A stretch of DNA of 64,000 bases. Source: AB-137-C09 sp964645625 (GTDB taxonomy: Bacteria > Pseudomonadota > Zetaproteobacteria > Mariprofundales > Mariprofundaceae). Where the stretch lies: contig CAZYAI010000003.1 in the NCBI GenBank assembly GCA_964645625.1, positions 51,623 through 115,622 on the forward strand, in the 5' to 3' direction. Numbering within the stretch: the stretch's first letter is position 1; every line of letters begins with the position of its first letter. The notes under the pieces were generated by a model, which saw nothing but the letters and a program-made list of their open reading frames with translations, did no database searches and was not told the DNA's origin. Shown here one piece after another: positions 1 to 9,403 of this stretch. A program made the translations under genes and the position numbers.

Positions 1-1
1 C

Positions 2-3000
2 AGCCTCCCAGCCATTCAATCCTTTATCGCGGCGGCTGTGGCGAGCGACAATATTGGCGTTGCCAGTTTGAGCAATAATGCGGGAGCGCAATTTCCGCTT
101 GGTGCTACCATTGTATCATTCACCGCGCGTGACCTTGCAGGCAATCAAACCGTGGTGTCTTCCACCGTAACGGTGGTTGATACCACTGCACCACGCCTCA
201 CGCCACCAGCAAATATCATCGTAGCAGCAGTCAACAGCGCAGGCACACCCAACAGCAATGCCACCATCACAGGATTCCTTAATAGTGCGACAGCAATCGA
301 TGCGGTGAGTGGCAATGTGGCTGTTACGCACAATGGGTTGACGATGTTCCCATTGGGTACAACAACGGTGACGTTCTCAGCACGTGATGCTTATGGCAAC
401 GTCAGCACGGCAAGTTCCACCATCACCGTCAACGACTTAACACCGCCTGTGGTCATCGCTCCTGCTGATGTGTACGTCGAGGCAACTGCCCCACTCACCC
501 CTGTAATCCTTGGCACTGCCACGGTGAACGATAATGTGGATACAGGGCTGATTGCAAGCAACAACAGCACAGCAAGCTTCCCTGTTGGCGCAAGTACCGT
601 GACTTGGCGTGCAAGTGATGCTTATGGTAATGTCGGCACAGCAACACAACAGGTGGTTATTAGCGATACCACAGCACCTATCGTAACTGCGCCTACAAGC
701 ATCATAGTGGCAGCGGTTAACGGTGCAGGAACACCTGCATCCAACGCCACCATTGCCAGCTTCCTTACCGCTGCAAGCGCGAATGATTTGCTCGATGGTA
801 ACATCATCCCCAAGCACAATGGGCTGGCGACCTTCCCGTTAGGAACCACCACCGTAACGTTTAGCGCGACCGATGCCAAAGCGAATCGAGGCACGGCTAC
901 TGCCACGGTAACGGTTGTTGACCAAACCAAGCCTGTAGTAAGTGTGCCTGCCAACATCACCGTGGCAGCAGTGGATGCTTATGGTGCACCAGCAAGTCAT
1001 GCCACTATCGCCAGCTTCCTAGGTGCAGCCACTGCTAATGACAACGTCGATGGCGCAATCACACCAAGCAATAATGCGCCTACTCAATTCCCCTTGGGCG
1101 TTACCACCGTAACCTTCAGTGCCACCGATGCTTATGGCAATACAGGCAGTGCAGCGGCGAGTGTGACGGTGCAAAATCAATCAGCACCGACAGTAACGCC
1201 CCCCGCCAACCTCACCGTTGCTGCCGTCAATGCTTCGGGTACAGCAGCCAGCGACCCTTATATCACGGCATTTCTCAACGGCGCGACCGCAGTTGATTTA
1301 TTGGGCAATGTGTTAACAGTCAGCAACAATGGTTTAACACAGTTTCCACTGGGTATCACCACCGTAACCTTCAGTGCCACGGATGTTTACGCCAACACAG
1401 GCACGGCTACGGCGACCATTACAGTACGCGACCAAACTTCGCCCATAGTGATTGCACCAGCAGCAATCATCGTCGCCGCCGTGGATGCTTACGGCACACC
1501 AGCCAGCGACCCTTATATTGCTACCTTTTTGAACGGTGCAACAGCACAAGATAACGTCAACCCCAACCCTACCATCAGCAACAACGCCGCAGCGCAATTA
1601 CCACTTGGTACGACCACGGTGATTTTCTCTGCCAACGATGGCTATGGCAACATCGGCACGGCAAGTTCCACCATCACCGTCAACGACTTAACGCCGCCTA
1701 TGGTCATCGCTCCTGCTGATGTGTACGTCGAGGCAACTGCCCCACTCACCCCTGTAATCCTTGGCTCTGCCACGGTGAGTGATAATGTGGATGCTGCCAT
1801 CACCGCCAGCCCCAGCAGCACAGGGCCTTTCCCACTGGGAACCACGACGATCACTTGGCAGGCCGTTGATCGTTATGGCAACGTAGCTACAGCCCCACAA
1901 CACGTGATCGTGCAAGACACCACCGCGCCAGTAATCAATCAACACATGCCCTTACTGGACGTGTATGTTGAAGCTACTGGCGTAACAACCCCTTACGCCT
2001 TTACCACACCACCAGTAAACGATGCCTATGGTGTCGCAACCATGGTGGTGAACAACAATGGGCCATTCCCTGTTGGTACCAGCACCGTTATTTGGACGGC
2101 AACCGATTTAAACGGTCTCTCTGCCACCGCAACACAACGGGTGATCGTCAACCACACGCCCGTGGCTGGACTATTCAAAGCTTCGTTTCAACACGGTGTA
2201 AACGGCTATATGGGCGGGCAAGATGCCGAATTACGTCAAGACCTCCCTGACACCAACGTCGGTAATGCGAGTTTCATTTCTATCGATGGCTCCAACGATG
2301 GCAGCTCTCTTACTGGCATGGACTCCATGGGCTTGATGCAATTCAGCCATCTGGTTGGCGCATTACCAGGGCAAATTCCTGCGGGGGCGACAGTGCGTAG
2401 CGCAACACTACAAACCTTTGTCATCAGTGGTGGTGATAGCGTAGATATGCGCCACATGCTGTTGCCTTGGGATGAGTATGCGACGTGGAATAGCAGCAAC
2501 ACCGCAGTCAATAACGCTACGCTGTTACGCACCCTAGTCGGACGCACAGTCAGTAATATTGCCGATGCTAATCCACTGGGAACCAGCGGCGTGTTTCAAA
2601 CCTTTGATGTATATAGCGACGTTCAAAACTGGGTTAATGGCGTAGATAACTACGGCTGGGCATTCACCCCTAGCAATCCGCTATTGGGTGATGGCGTTGA
2701 TTTTGCCAGCCGCGAAGCAGCAACCATCAGTCAACGTCCATTATTACAAGTGGAGTATATCTCGCCAACCTTGGCGGCAAAAACCGCCGCTAACACCCCA
2801 TTAAGCCTGCAACTTAGTGGTGTTGATGCCGATGGTCAGGCATTGACGACCATCGTTCAAACCTTACCACTGCATGGACAGCTCTATCAAACAACGGATG
2901 GTATCACCCTGGGCGTGCCAATTAACGTCGCCAACACGACCGTGAGCGATGTCTATGCGCGCGTGATCTATGTACCAACCACCACCTTCAGCGGGCGTGA

Positions 3001-6000
3001 CAACCTCAGTTTTGTCGTTAATGACAGCATCGCAAGCTCCGCACCAGCCAGCCTCACCATCCATGTGGATGCAGTGGCACCGACCATCCTGCTTAATGGT
3101 GTCAACCCCGCTGTGGTCGCCCAAGGTCAGCCTTATATCGATGCTGGCGCAACGGCTAATGATAATGTCGATGGTAATCTTACAGCCGCGATTGTGGTGA
3201 ATAACAGCGTCAACACGGCCGTTGCTGGTACTTACCCTGTTACCTACCAAGTGATGGATGCAGCAGGTAATGACGCCCTGATCACACGTATGGTGAAGGT
3301 CAATGCAGCTCCTATAGCTGGCGTGCAACAGCGCACCTTCCAAAATGGTCTAAACGGCTATAACGGTGTGCAAGATACGGAACTGAATGAAAGTACACCA
3401 GCATCCATCCTCGGTGCCAACCCTAGCGTCACCATTGATGGTGGCTTTCTGCTGCCATCAAGCACCGACACCTACGCCATGCTACGCTTTGGGAATCTCA
3501 TTGGCGCGGCACAGGGGCAGATTCCGCTCGGGTCAACGGTGCTCGATGCGGCATTAGACCTCTACATCATCAGTGGCGGCGATCATGTTGATGTGGTGCA
3601 GCTACTGTCCAACTGGGATCAAGCCACTGCTACTTGGGCTACCGATAGTGCCAAGGTTATGGCTGGTAGCTACCTCACCCGTATTGCGGGACGACCGCTT
3701 GCTGGTATGCCACTTAATCTGAGTTTTGTAGCGCAAACATTCAATGTCACCACTGCCGTACAAAATTGGGTGGCGGGAGCTGGCAACTTCGGCTTGGGTT
3801 TCCGTCCCTTCTCAACACTGGCACGCGATGGCGTGGATTTTGCCACCAGTGAATCCACGCTTTACCCCACGCCTGCCATGCGCATAAGCTATATTGACCC
3901 TTATGTGTATATCGCTGGTACAAGCACCATAACGTTGGCAGGCTTTGATGCCAATGGCGATACATTAAGCGCGCAGGTCACCGCGCTACCGCTTAATGGT
4001 TTACTCTACCAAACAAGCGATGGTGTCACTCCTACAACACCAATCATCGCCGCAAACACTGTGGTAAGCGATGTCTATGCTCGGGTCATCTATGTACCCA
4101 ACAACCCAACGTTCATCATACCCGATTCGCTGCAATACATCGTCAACGATGGCACGGTCAATTCAGCAGTCGCCACCTTTAACTTAAAGCTGAGCAATCT
4201 GCCACCTGTAATCACTTCACCCATTGATCCTTACACGCTGACCGTTGCTCAAGATCGTTACGCCAATTTCACGGTAATCGCCAACGACCCCAATGGCGAC
4301 CCGCTAACGTGGGATCTTTACAGCGCGGCGAGCAATGGCGTGGCAACGGTTGATGCCTATGGCAATGTGAGCTACATCAGCAACCGCTACTACAGCGGTG
4401 CTGACAGCTTCGTGGTGCGCACCAGTGACCCCTATGGACTTAGCACGCTGCTGAACGTCCAAGTAACCGTTAGCCCGACCCATGTCGTGATCGCCACGGT
4501 CAATGGCAACAACAGCATCAGTGGCATCAACTGCAATACCACGTGGACAGCCGCGCAGTCCCCTTATTGGCTGCAATCCAATGTTACGGTGGCTGCTGGT
4601 TGCCGCTTGCAGATTGACGCTTACACGGTGGTTAAACTTGATCCTAACATTCAAATCAATGTGGCAGCTGGCGGCGTATTGGATGTGTATGGCACACAGC
4701 TTCAGCCTGTTTACTTCACCTCCATCAAAGATGATAGCGTCGGCGGCGACCTTAATGGCGATGGCATACTCAGTCTGCCTACCGCAGGCGATTGGCAAAA
4801 CATTTATTACGCAGCAAATGCAGGCGGTACGTTACAGTACGCCGAGCTGCGTTATGGTGGCAGTAATGCGCCTTGGGGCGGTCTTTACCTTGCGGCGCCG
4901 ATTCAGGCGAATGGTTTAACGGTGAGTCATAGCGCAGGGCATAACTTGGTGATTGATGGCAATGCGGCACCGATCATCAGTAATAGCCGTTTTGATTTTG
5001 CAACGACTGAAGCCATTTACCTTACCAGCACCAGCAATGGCATCATGCTTGATGCAAGCAACATCATCAGCAATGCGACTGCTGCCTACTTGTCTGAGCA
5101 GGGAACACCCGCAGGTGTAACAGCCACCATTGGTGCGGGTGTGCCAGTGGTGCAGGCAACTGGGCGCATTGAAGTGGGCGTAACCTTCTCTAGCCTGAAT
5201 GCAGCGCAGTTCACCGCATGGGAGGCGCAAATTGGTCGTCCACTACGCCGCGTGCAACGGATGTACAACCTTGATGAACCAGCATGGCTTTGGAACACCG
5301 AGGTCCCTAATATGATGAACCTTGGCTTCAAGCTGATGCTGACGTTGGAGCCAAAGCTCAATAGCGATATTTACGCCAACAGCCCCAGCCGCCTGCAAGC
5401 GATCACAGCGGGTAGTTATGATGCTGCTATCGACCTCTCCATCAACGGCATCATCAATAATGTGCTTCCTGTGTACCCCAATGCCGATATTTGGATTCGC
5501 ATCGGGCAAGAAATGAATGGCGACTGGTACCCTTGGGGTGGTCTGATCGATGCTTATGGTAATCCGCATAATGGCAATGCAGCCGCTGATTATATCGCTG
5601 CATTCCAACACATTGTACAACGTTACCGCGCAGCAGGATTGGGCGAAAACATGGTTAAATTTGTTTGGTCGCCCAATGTTTGGCCTAGTGATAATTTTAC
5701 GATGTTCTACCCAGGTGACAGCTATGCTGATTACATCGGCATGTCTGGTTTCAACTTCGGTCCTAACACTGTGCTGCACCCCACGCTGGTATGGCAGAGT
5801 TTTAATACCATCTTCAACTTCACCTACAACACCATGCTAAGCACTTATCCATTCAAACAAATCACCATTGGTGGCATTTCTTCTGCCGAAAGCGGTGGCA
5901 GCAAAGCAGCTTGGGTGAACGACATGGCAGTACAGTTAAGCAATGCTTACCCATCCATTGTGAGTGTTTTTTGGTTTAATATTGATAAAACCAACATCGG

Positions 6001-6085
6001 CGAAACCAACTGGCGCATCGACTCCTCGCCCAGCAGTTTAACGGCAGTGCAACAGATGTACTTGGACAACACCCTATGGCGATAG
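2..6085 (+). CDS. Giant secreted HYR-repeat protein with C-terminal GH26-like glycosidase domain (5' end outside window)
   Basis: The reading frame is open from base 2, so the N-terminus and any signal peptide lie upstream; residues here count from the GTG at 38. Order of parts: HYR-type Ig-like repeats (about 1-705, conserved D-x-x-G/A-N motif), a DNRLRE-like module (710-908), a cadherin-like module (910-1010), a DUF5011-like Ig domain (1014-1090), a second DNRLRE-like module (1095-1285), two cadherin-like modules (to 1481), a beta-helix-like stretch (1483-1705) and a GH26-like domain (1708-2015). The last has QEMNGDWYPWG with a likely acid/base Glu near 1825, and a second Glu near 1951 (SSAESGG) that fits the nucleophile. 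It is probably an exported beta-mannanase-like or glycan-binding adhesin. The substrate is unknown. D-x-Y tripeptides are unusually frequent. Confidence 0.85.
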   Translation, partial: SLPAIQSFIAAAVASDNIGVASLSNNAGAQFPLGATIVSFTARDLAGNQTVVSSTVTVVDTTAPRLTPPANIIVAAVNSAGTPNSNATITGFLNSATAIDAVSGNVAVTHNGLTMFPLGTTTVTFSARDAYGNVSTASSTITVNDLTPPVVIAPADVYVEATAPLTPVILGTATVNDNVDTGLIASNNSTASFPVGASTVTWRASDAYGNVGTATQQVVISDTTAPIVTAPTSIIVAAVNGAGTPASNATIASFLTAASANDLLDGNIIPKHNGLATFPLGTTTVTFSATDAKANRGTATATVTVVDQTKPVVSVPANITVAAVDAYGAPASHATIASFLGAATANDNVDGAITPSNNAPTQFPLGVTTVTFSATDAYGNTGSAAASVTVQNQSAPTVTPPANLTVAAVNASGTAASDPYITAFLNGATAVDLLGNVLTVSNNGLTQFPLGITTVTFSATDVYANTGTATATITVRDQTSPIVIAPAAIIVAAVDAYGTPASDPYIATFLNGATAQDNVNPNPTISNNAAAQLPLGTTTVIFSANDGYGNIGTASSTITVNDLTPPMVIAPADVYVEATAPLTPVILGSATVSDNVDAAITASPSSTGPFPLGTTTITWQAVDRYGNVATAPQHVIVQDTTAPVINQHMPLLDVYVEATGVTTPYAFTTPPVNDAYGVATMVVNNNGPFPVGTSTVIWTATDLNGLSATATQRVIVNHTPVAGLFKASFQHGVNGYMGGQDAELRQDLPDTNVGNASFISIDGSNDGSSLTGMDSMGLMQFSHLVGALPGQIPAGATVRSATLQTFVISGGDSVDMRHMLLPWDEYATWNSSNTAVNNATLLRTLVGRTVSNIADANPLGTSGVFQTFDVYSDVQNWVNGVDNYGWAFTPSNPLLGDGVDFASREAATISQRPLLQVEYISPTLAAKTAANTPLSLQLSGVDADGQALTTIVQTLPLHGQLYQTTDGITLGVPINVANTTVSDVYARVIYVPTTTFSGRDNLSFVVNDSIASSAPASLTIHVDAVAPTILLNGVNPAVVAQGQPYIDAGATANDNVDGNLTAAIVVNNSVNTAVAGTYPVTYQVMDAAGNDALITRMVKVNAAPIAGVQQRTFQNGLNGYNGVQDTELNESTPASILGANPSVTIDGGFLLPSSTDTYAMLRFGNLIGAAQGQIPLGSTVLDAALDLYIISGGDHVDVVQLLSNWDQATATWATDSAKVMAGSYLTRIAGRPLAGMPLNLSFVAQTFNVTTAVQNWVAGAGNFGLGFRPFSTLARDGVDFATSESTLYPTPAMRISYIDPYVYIAGTSTITLAGFDANGDTLSAQVTALPLNGLLYQTSDGVTPTTPIIAANTVVSDVYARVIYVPNNPTFIIPDSLQYIVNDGTVNSAVATFNLKLSNLPPVITSPIDPYTLTVAQDRYANFTVIANDPNGDPLTWDLYSAASNGVATVDAYGNVSYISNRYYSGADSFVVRTSDPYGLSTLLNVQVTVSPTHVVIATVNGNNSISGINCNTTWTAAQSPYWLQSNVTVAAGCRLQIDAYTVVKLDPNIQINVAAGGVLDVYGTQLQPVYFTSIKDDSVGGDLNGDGILSLPTAGDWQNIYYAANAGGTLQYAELRYGGSNAPWGGLYLAAPIQANGLTVSHSAGHNLVIDGNAAPIISNSRFDFATTEAIYLTSTSNGIMLDASNIISNATAAYLSEQGTPAGVTATIGAGVPVVQATGRIEVGVTFSSLNAAQFTAWEAQIGRPLRRVQRMYNLDEPAWLWNTEVPNMMNLGFKLMLTLEPKLNSDIYANSPSRLQAITAGSYDAAIDLSINGIINNVLPVYPNADIWIRIGQEMNGDWYPWGGLIDAYGNPHNGNAAADYIAAFQHIVQRYRAAGLGENMVKFVWSPNVWPSDNFTMFYPGDSYADYIGMSGFNFGPNTVLHPTLVWQSFNTIFNFTYNTMLSTYPFKQITIGGISSAESGGSKAAWVNDMAVQLSNAYPSIVSVFWFNIDKTNIGETNWRIDSSPSSLTAVQQMYLDNTLWR

Positions 6086-6187
6086 CTAGCCACGCTCGTT
6101 TTTGTTTTGGTGATGACCGCTTGAAAAAAATTCTTCCACCATATATTGTGGATTTTTCATAAAGCGTCATTCATTCAGGAGCTTACT

Positions 6188-7990
6188 ATGGAGTCAAATA
6201 TACGCTTAGATCAAAAAGGAATACTGAAACAACTGAACGCCACGCATTTACTGATCGGCTTTTTGGTGATTATTGCGGTAACCTATGTTTTTTATGATGT
6301 CTCCAGTGATTTAGCGCAAGGTTTAGAAGATGACTTGCGCACAGCTTTTGATCGCCAAAACCTTACCGTGGTGGATATCGCCAGTTCACGTGTAGGCTTT
6401 CATATTGATAACGATGTAGCAGAAAACGTGCGCTTATTGGGTCAATTCCCTGCCATGCAACGGCAAGAGCTACATAACGGCACCCGCGATATGGAGAAAG
6501 TTAACACATTTGCCGCCCCTCGCGTCGATGGTTTTGTGCTATTTGCCCCCAATGGCGATTTGTTCACCAGCTACCCTGAATCCATGAAGCATATTTACCA
6601 AGGCAATCATGCCGATGATGACTTTTTCAAAACAGCAAGGGATACCTCCACGCTTTATTTTTCCGACTGGATTCATGATGGCGACCATTTAAAAATGCGC
6701 GTTTCCTCCCCCGTCTACAACCGTATTGTGGACAAGAACTTTCCACCACCGACCAACGATTTTTCAGGCGTAATCATGGCGCAAATTGATTTTGATCGCA
6801 CCATTGCCACCGAGTTGGGACGTTTGCAAAGCAATGGTTTAATGCATTGGATTGTTGATGAGCGCAGTGGTGATGTGTTGTACCATTCGGTATTGCCACG
6901 GCAACAGGCAGCGACCAGTGTCGATTCAGACAGAACCAAACTGGCGCGACTATTACTCGAAGCCTTCCCCTCTAAAGTGCTGGCATCTGGCATTCACCGC
7001 ACGAGCATTAACGGTAAAGGCTTCACCATTGCCACAGCGCGTAGCAAAGTCGGTCCCCACAGCATCATGGTCAACCTCGCCTATGATGATTCTGCCGTTT
7101 CAGGCTTGGTACATGAAAAAACCAACCGCATTTATATGCTTGGCGTTGCATTTTTGATTATCGTGATGATTGGTGCATTCATCACCCTGCGTCAAATGGT
7201 TAGGCGGCAAACATTGCTTAGTGAAAAAGATCATTTAGCCCGCGAATTGGCTTTGGAAGAAGAAAAGAAAAAACTCAGCGAACAGGTCTTTCAACTGCAA
7301 AAGATGGAAAGTCTCGGTGAGTTGGCAGCAGGTACAGCGCATGAGCTAAACAATGCCCTATCTGGTCCGATGGGTATGCTAAGCATGCTACAAATGAAAC
7401 CTGATATGGCGGTTGAAAAACGCATGAATATGCTGGCCAAAGCGGTAACAGGCATGGAGCAGGCACGCAGCATTGTGGAAGGTTTATTGCGTTTTTCTCG
7501 CCGTGAACGCAATGAAAAAGTGCTGGATGACATCAATGCTGACATTCGCTTCGTATTGAATATGTATAAGAAAGAACTGGATCATGCAGGCATTCAATTG
7601 GAGCAAGACCTTGCCTCCAATGTACCGATGGTGCTGGCATCACACCGCCAAATTCAGCAGGTATTACTCAACTTAATTACCAATGCGCGCTATGTATTGG
7701 CAAAAGATGGCAGGCTGACGGTATCCAGCGCATGCCATAACCGCAATGGTACGCCAGGGGTTCTAGTACGCGTGCAAGACGATGGACCAGGTATGGATGC
7801 CGCTACCCAACAACGTATTTTTGAACCGTTTTTCTCTACCAAGCCAACAGGGGAAGGTACTGGACTCGGACTTTCCATTTGCTATGGTATCATCCAAGAA
7901 CACCAAGGAACGATGGAAGTCAAAAGCATGCAAGGTCAGGGAGCAACCTTTAGCATCTGGCTACCAGCAACGACGAAAGAGACACCATGA
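6188..7990 (+). CDS. Membrane sensor histidine kinase with periplasmic Cache-like sensor
   Basis: This is a 600-residue two-component sensor. TM1 lies at about 20-38, a periplasmic Cache-like region at 40-312, TM2 at 315-335, then a charged coiled coil leads to the HisKA H-box with phosphoacceptor His385 (GTAHELNN). The ATPase domain has an N-box near 495 (NLITNAR), a G1 motif (DDGPGMD) and a G2 motif near 556 (GEGTGLGLS). The start at ATG 6188 is chosen over an in-frame ATG at 6146 because AGGAG lies six bases before it. The stop overlaps the receiver gene by four bases (ATGA), so the two are co-translated. The signal is not identifiable. Confidence 0.9.
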   Translation: MESNIRLDQKGILKQLNATHLLIGFLVIIAVTYVFYDVSSDLAQGLEDDLRTAFDRQNLTVVDIASSRVGFHIDNDVAENVRLLGQFPAMQRQELHNGTRDMEKVNTFAAPRVDGFVLFAPNGDLFTSYPESMKHIYQGNHADDDFFKTARDTSTLYFSDWIHDGDHLKMRVSSPVYNRIVDKNFPPPTNDFSGVIMAQIDFDRTIATELGRLQSNGLMHWIVDERSGDVLYHSVLPRQQAATSVDSDRTKLARLLLEAFPSKVLASGIHRTSINGKGFTIATARSKVGPHSIMVNLAYDDSAVSGLVHEKTNRIYMLGVAFLIIVMIGAFITLRQMVRRQTLLSEKDHLARELALEEEKKKLSEQVFQLQKMESLGELAAGTAHELNNALSGPMGMLSMLQMKPDMAVEKRMNMLAKAVTGMEQARSIVEGLLRFSRRERNEKVLDDINADIRFVLNMYKKELDHAGIQLEQDLASNVPMVLASHRQIQQVLLNLITNARYVLAKDGRLTVSSACHNRNGTPGVLVRVQDDGPGMDAATQQRIFEPFFSTKPTGEGTGLGLSICYGIIQEHQGTMEVKSMQGQGATFSIWLPATTKETP

Positions 7991-8382
7991 AGCGCGATAT
8001 ACAACATATTTTAATAGCCGATGATAACCCCAACATTCGGGAAATACTCATCCCCATGCTGGAGATGTGGCTGGATATCCAAGGCTTTCAAGCAGAACTT
8101 CACGAAGTCAGCAATGGTGCAGAGGCACTGGCATGGGTAAAGGCGCATGGCATACCTGACCTATTACTACTGGATGTGCGCATACCGATTATGAATGGTG
8201 CAGAATTCCTCCGCCAAGTCGCTTTAATGGAGCAAGATATTCGTCAACAGACCTTGATTTTAACAGGTTATGCCGATGATTTGGATGAGCACCTAGGGAC
8301 GGATGCTTTATTGCTGGCGCATTTACGCAAACCTTTTTTAGCTCCAGAGTTATTCGCTAAGCTTGATGCGCTTCTTTTGTAA
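7987..8382 (+). CDS. Single-domain response regulator (CheY-like receiver)
   Basis: The protein has 131 residues and only a REC domain. The acidic pocket is ADDNPN near the N-terminus, the phosphoacceptor is Asp63 (LLLLDVRIP), the conserved Thr is in LILTGYADD, and the conserved Lys is in LRKPFL near residue 115. There is no output domain, so it must act by protein contact or as a phosphorelay intermediate. It overlaps the kinase gene by four bases and is its evident partner. Confidence 0.9.
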   Translation: MKRDIQHILIADDNPNIREILIPMLEMWLDIQGFQAELHEVSNGAEALAWVKAHGIPDLLLLDVRIPIMNGAEFLRQVALMEQDIRQQTLILTGYADDLDEHLGTDALLLAHLRKPFLAPELFAKLDALLL

Positions 8383-8440
8383 GTTGTTAGCATGCGTAGA
8401 TTAAAACAAAACTCCACACGATACGTTATACGAGGTCGAT

Positions 8441-9064
8441 ATGAACAAACTGATACCACTACTGTTTATCATTCTATTATCTGCATGCGCCAATCCAATT
8501 AACCTTCATACAGGAAGAGAATACTTTCAAGGCGGACAAGAAAACGCAAAAGAAGGGAGGTGGTTTAATGCAAGAATGGCATTTGGACGAGCTTGGACGA
8601 ATGCCAACCTAGGAAAAGAAGATGATAAAATCACTGCTGTTTACGCCTATGAATATGGGCGTGCATCAGGTGCAATTTGTGATTGGACTGAAGCAGAAAG
8701 AGGTTTAAAACACTCTTATGAACTCGACCTTAAAACAAAAGGCCCTATTTACATGGACTTGGTGGAACTGGCTAGAATGTATCATGCCAAAGGAGAATTA
8801 AACAAGTCTAATCAATATTTTAATTTAGCAAAAAATGAACTCGATAAACTACAAGCTGATACCCGTGATGCTATTGCTTATGCAAATATTCTTGCTGAAT
8901 ACGCCGTGGTTTTATCTGCTTTAGGGAAGCACACACAAGCGACACCTTTAAAGAAAAGAGAAAAGGAAATACGCGACGTGTTCAAAGGTAGAACCAGCAG
9001 CCATAAACAAACGCCTTACGGTAAATTCTGTGACCAAAAGAGCCTAATACAGACTTCGAGCTGA
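8441..9064 (+). CDS. TPR-type lipoprotein of unknown role
   Basis: This 207-residue protein has a short signal sequence and lipobox (LLSAC, Cys near residue 16), so it is probably lipid-anchored and exported. The rest is helical with TPR-like patterning (GRASGAICDWTEAERGLKHSYEL; ELARMYHAKGELNKSNQYFNLAKNEL). No catalytic motif is visible. It is more AT-rich than its upstream neighbours and lies about 60 bases after the receiver gene. I do not recognise a named family. Confidence 0.7.
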   Translation: MNKLIPLLFIILLSACANPINLHTGREYFQGGQENAKEGRWFNARMAFGRAWTNANLGKEDDKITAVYAYEYGRASGAICDWTEAERGLKHSYELDLKTKGPIYMDLVELARMYHAKGELNKSNQYFNLAKNELDKLQADTRDAIAYANILAEYAVVLSALGKHTQATPLKKREKEIRDVFKGRTSSHKQTPYGKFCDQKSLIQTSS

Positions 9065-9082
9065 TAAAGCCAACAATATTCA

Positions 9083-9364
9083 ATGAAGAATATAGAATCA
9101 TCTGCGCTTGGGAACAACATTTTAGAGACTGAAGTTACTCATATTTCTAGTCATGGTATTTGGTTACTTACTCATGACAAAGAACTTTTTTTACCGTATG
9201 AAGCATTCCCATGGTTTAAGGATCAACCAGTCAAATCAATCATCAATGTTACAGAAGCAAGTAACAATCACTTTTATTGGCCTAATATTGACGTTGATTT
9301 AACTATGGAATCAATTGAGCATCCAGAACGTTTCCCTTTAAAAGCAACCTCCCCTTTAACCTAA
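9083..9364 (+). CDS. DUF2442-family small protein
   Basis: This 93-residue protein fits the DUF2442 pattern: a short beta strand pair, LFLPYEAFPWF, then a C-terminal part ending in ESIEHPERFPL. DUF2442 genes often sit beside a DUF4160 gene in putative toxin-antitoxin-like pairs, but no DUF4160 partner is present here. It follows the TPR lipoprotein by 18 bases and converges on the glutamate dehydrogenase gene. Its molecular role is unknown. Confidence 0.65.
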   Translation: MKNIESSALGNNILETEVTHISSHGIWLLTHDKELFLPYEAFPWFKDQPVKSIINVTEASNNHFYWPNIDVDLTMESIEHPERFPLKATSPLT

Positions 9365-9403
9365 CCTGAATTATTCACAAATAACGAAGTCTCAAAGGGT
9401 CAC

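Noticed and set aside
2864..3343. Long antisense ORFs within the HYR/GH26 gene (for example 159 residues on the minus strand)
   Set aside because: They are shadows of a GC-rich repetitive coding frame, with no ribosome binding sites or family motifs.
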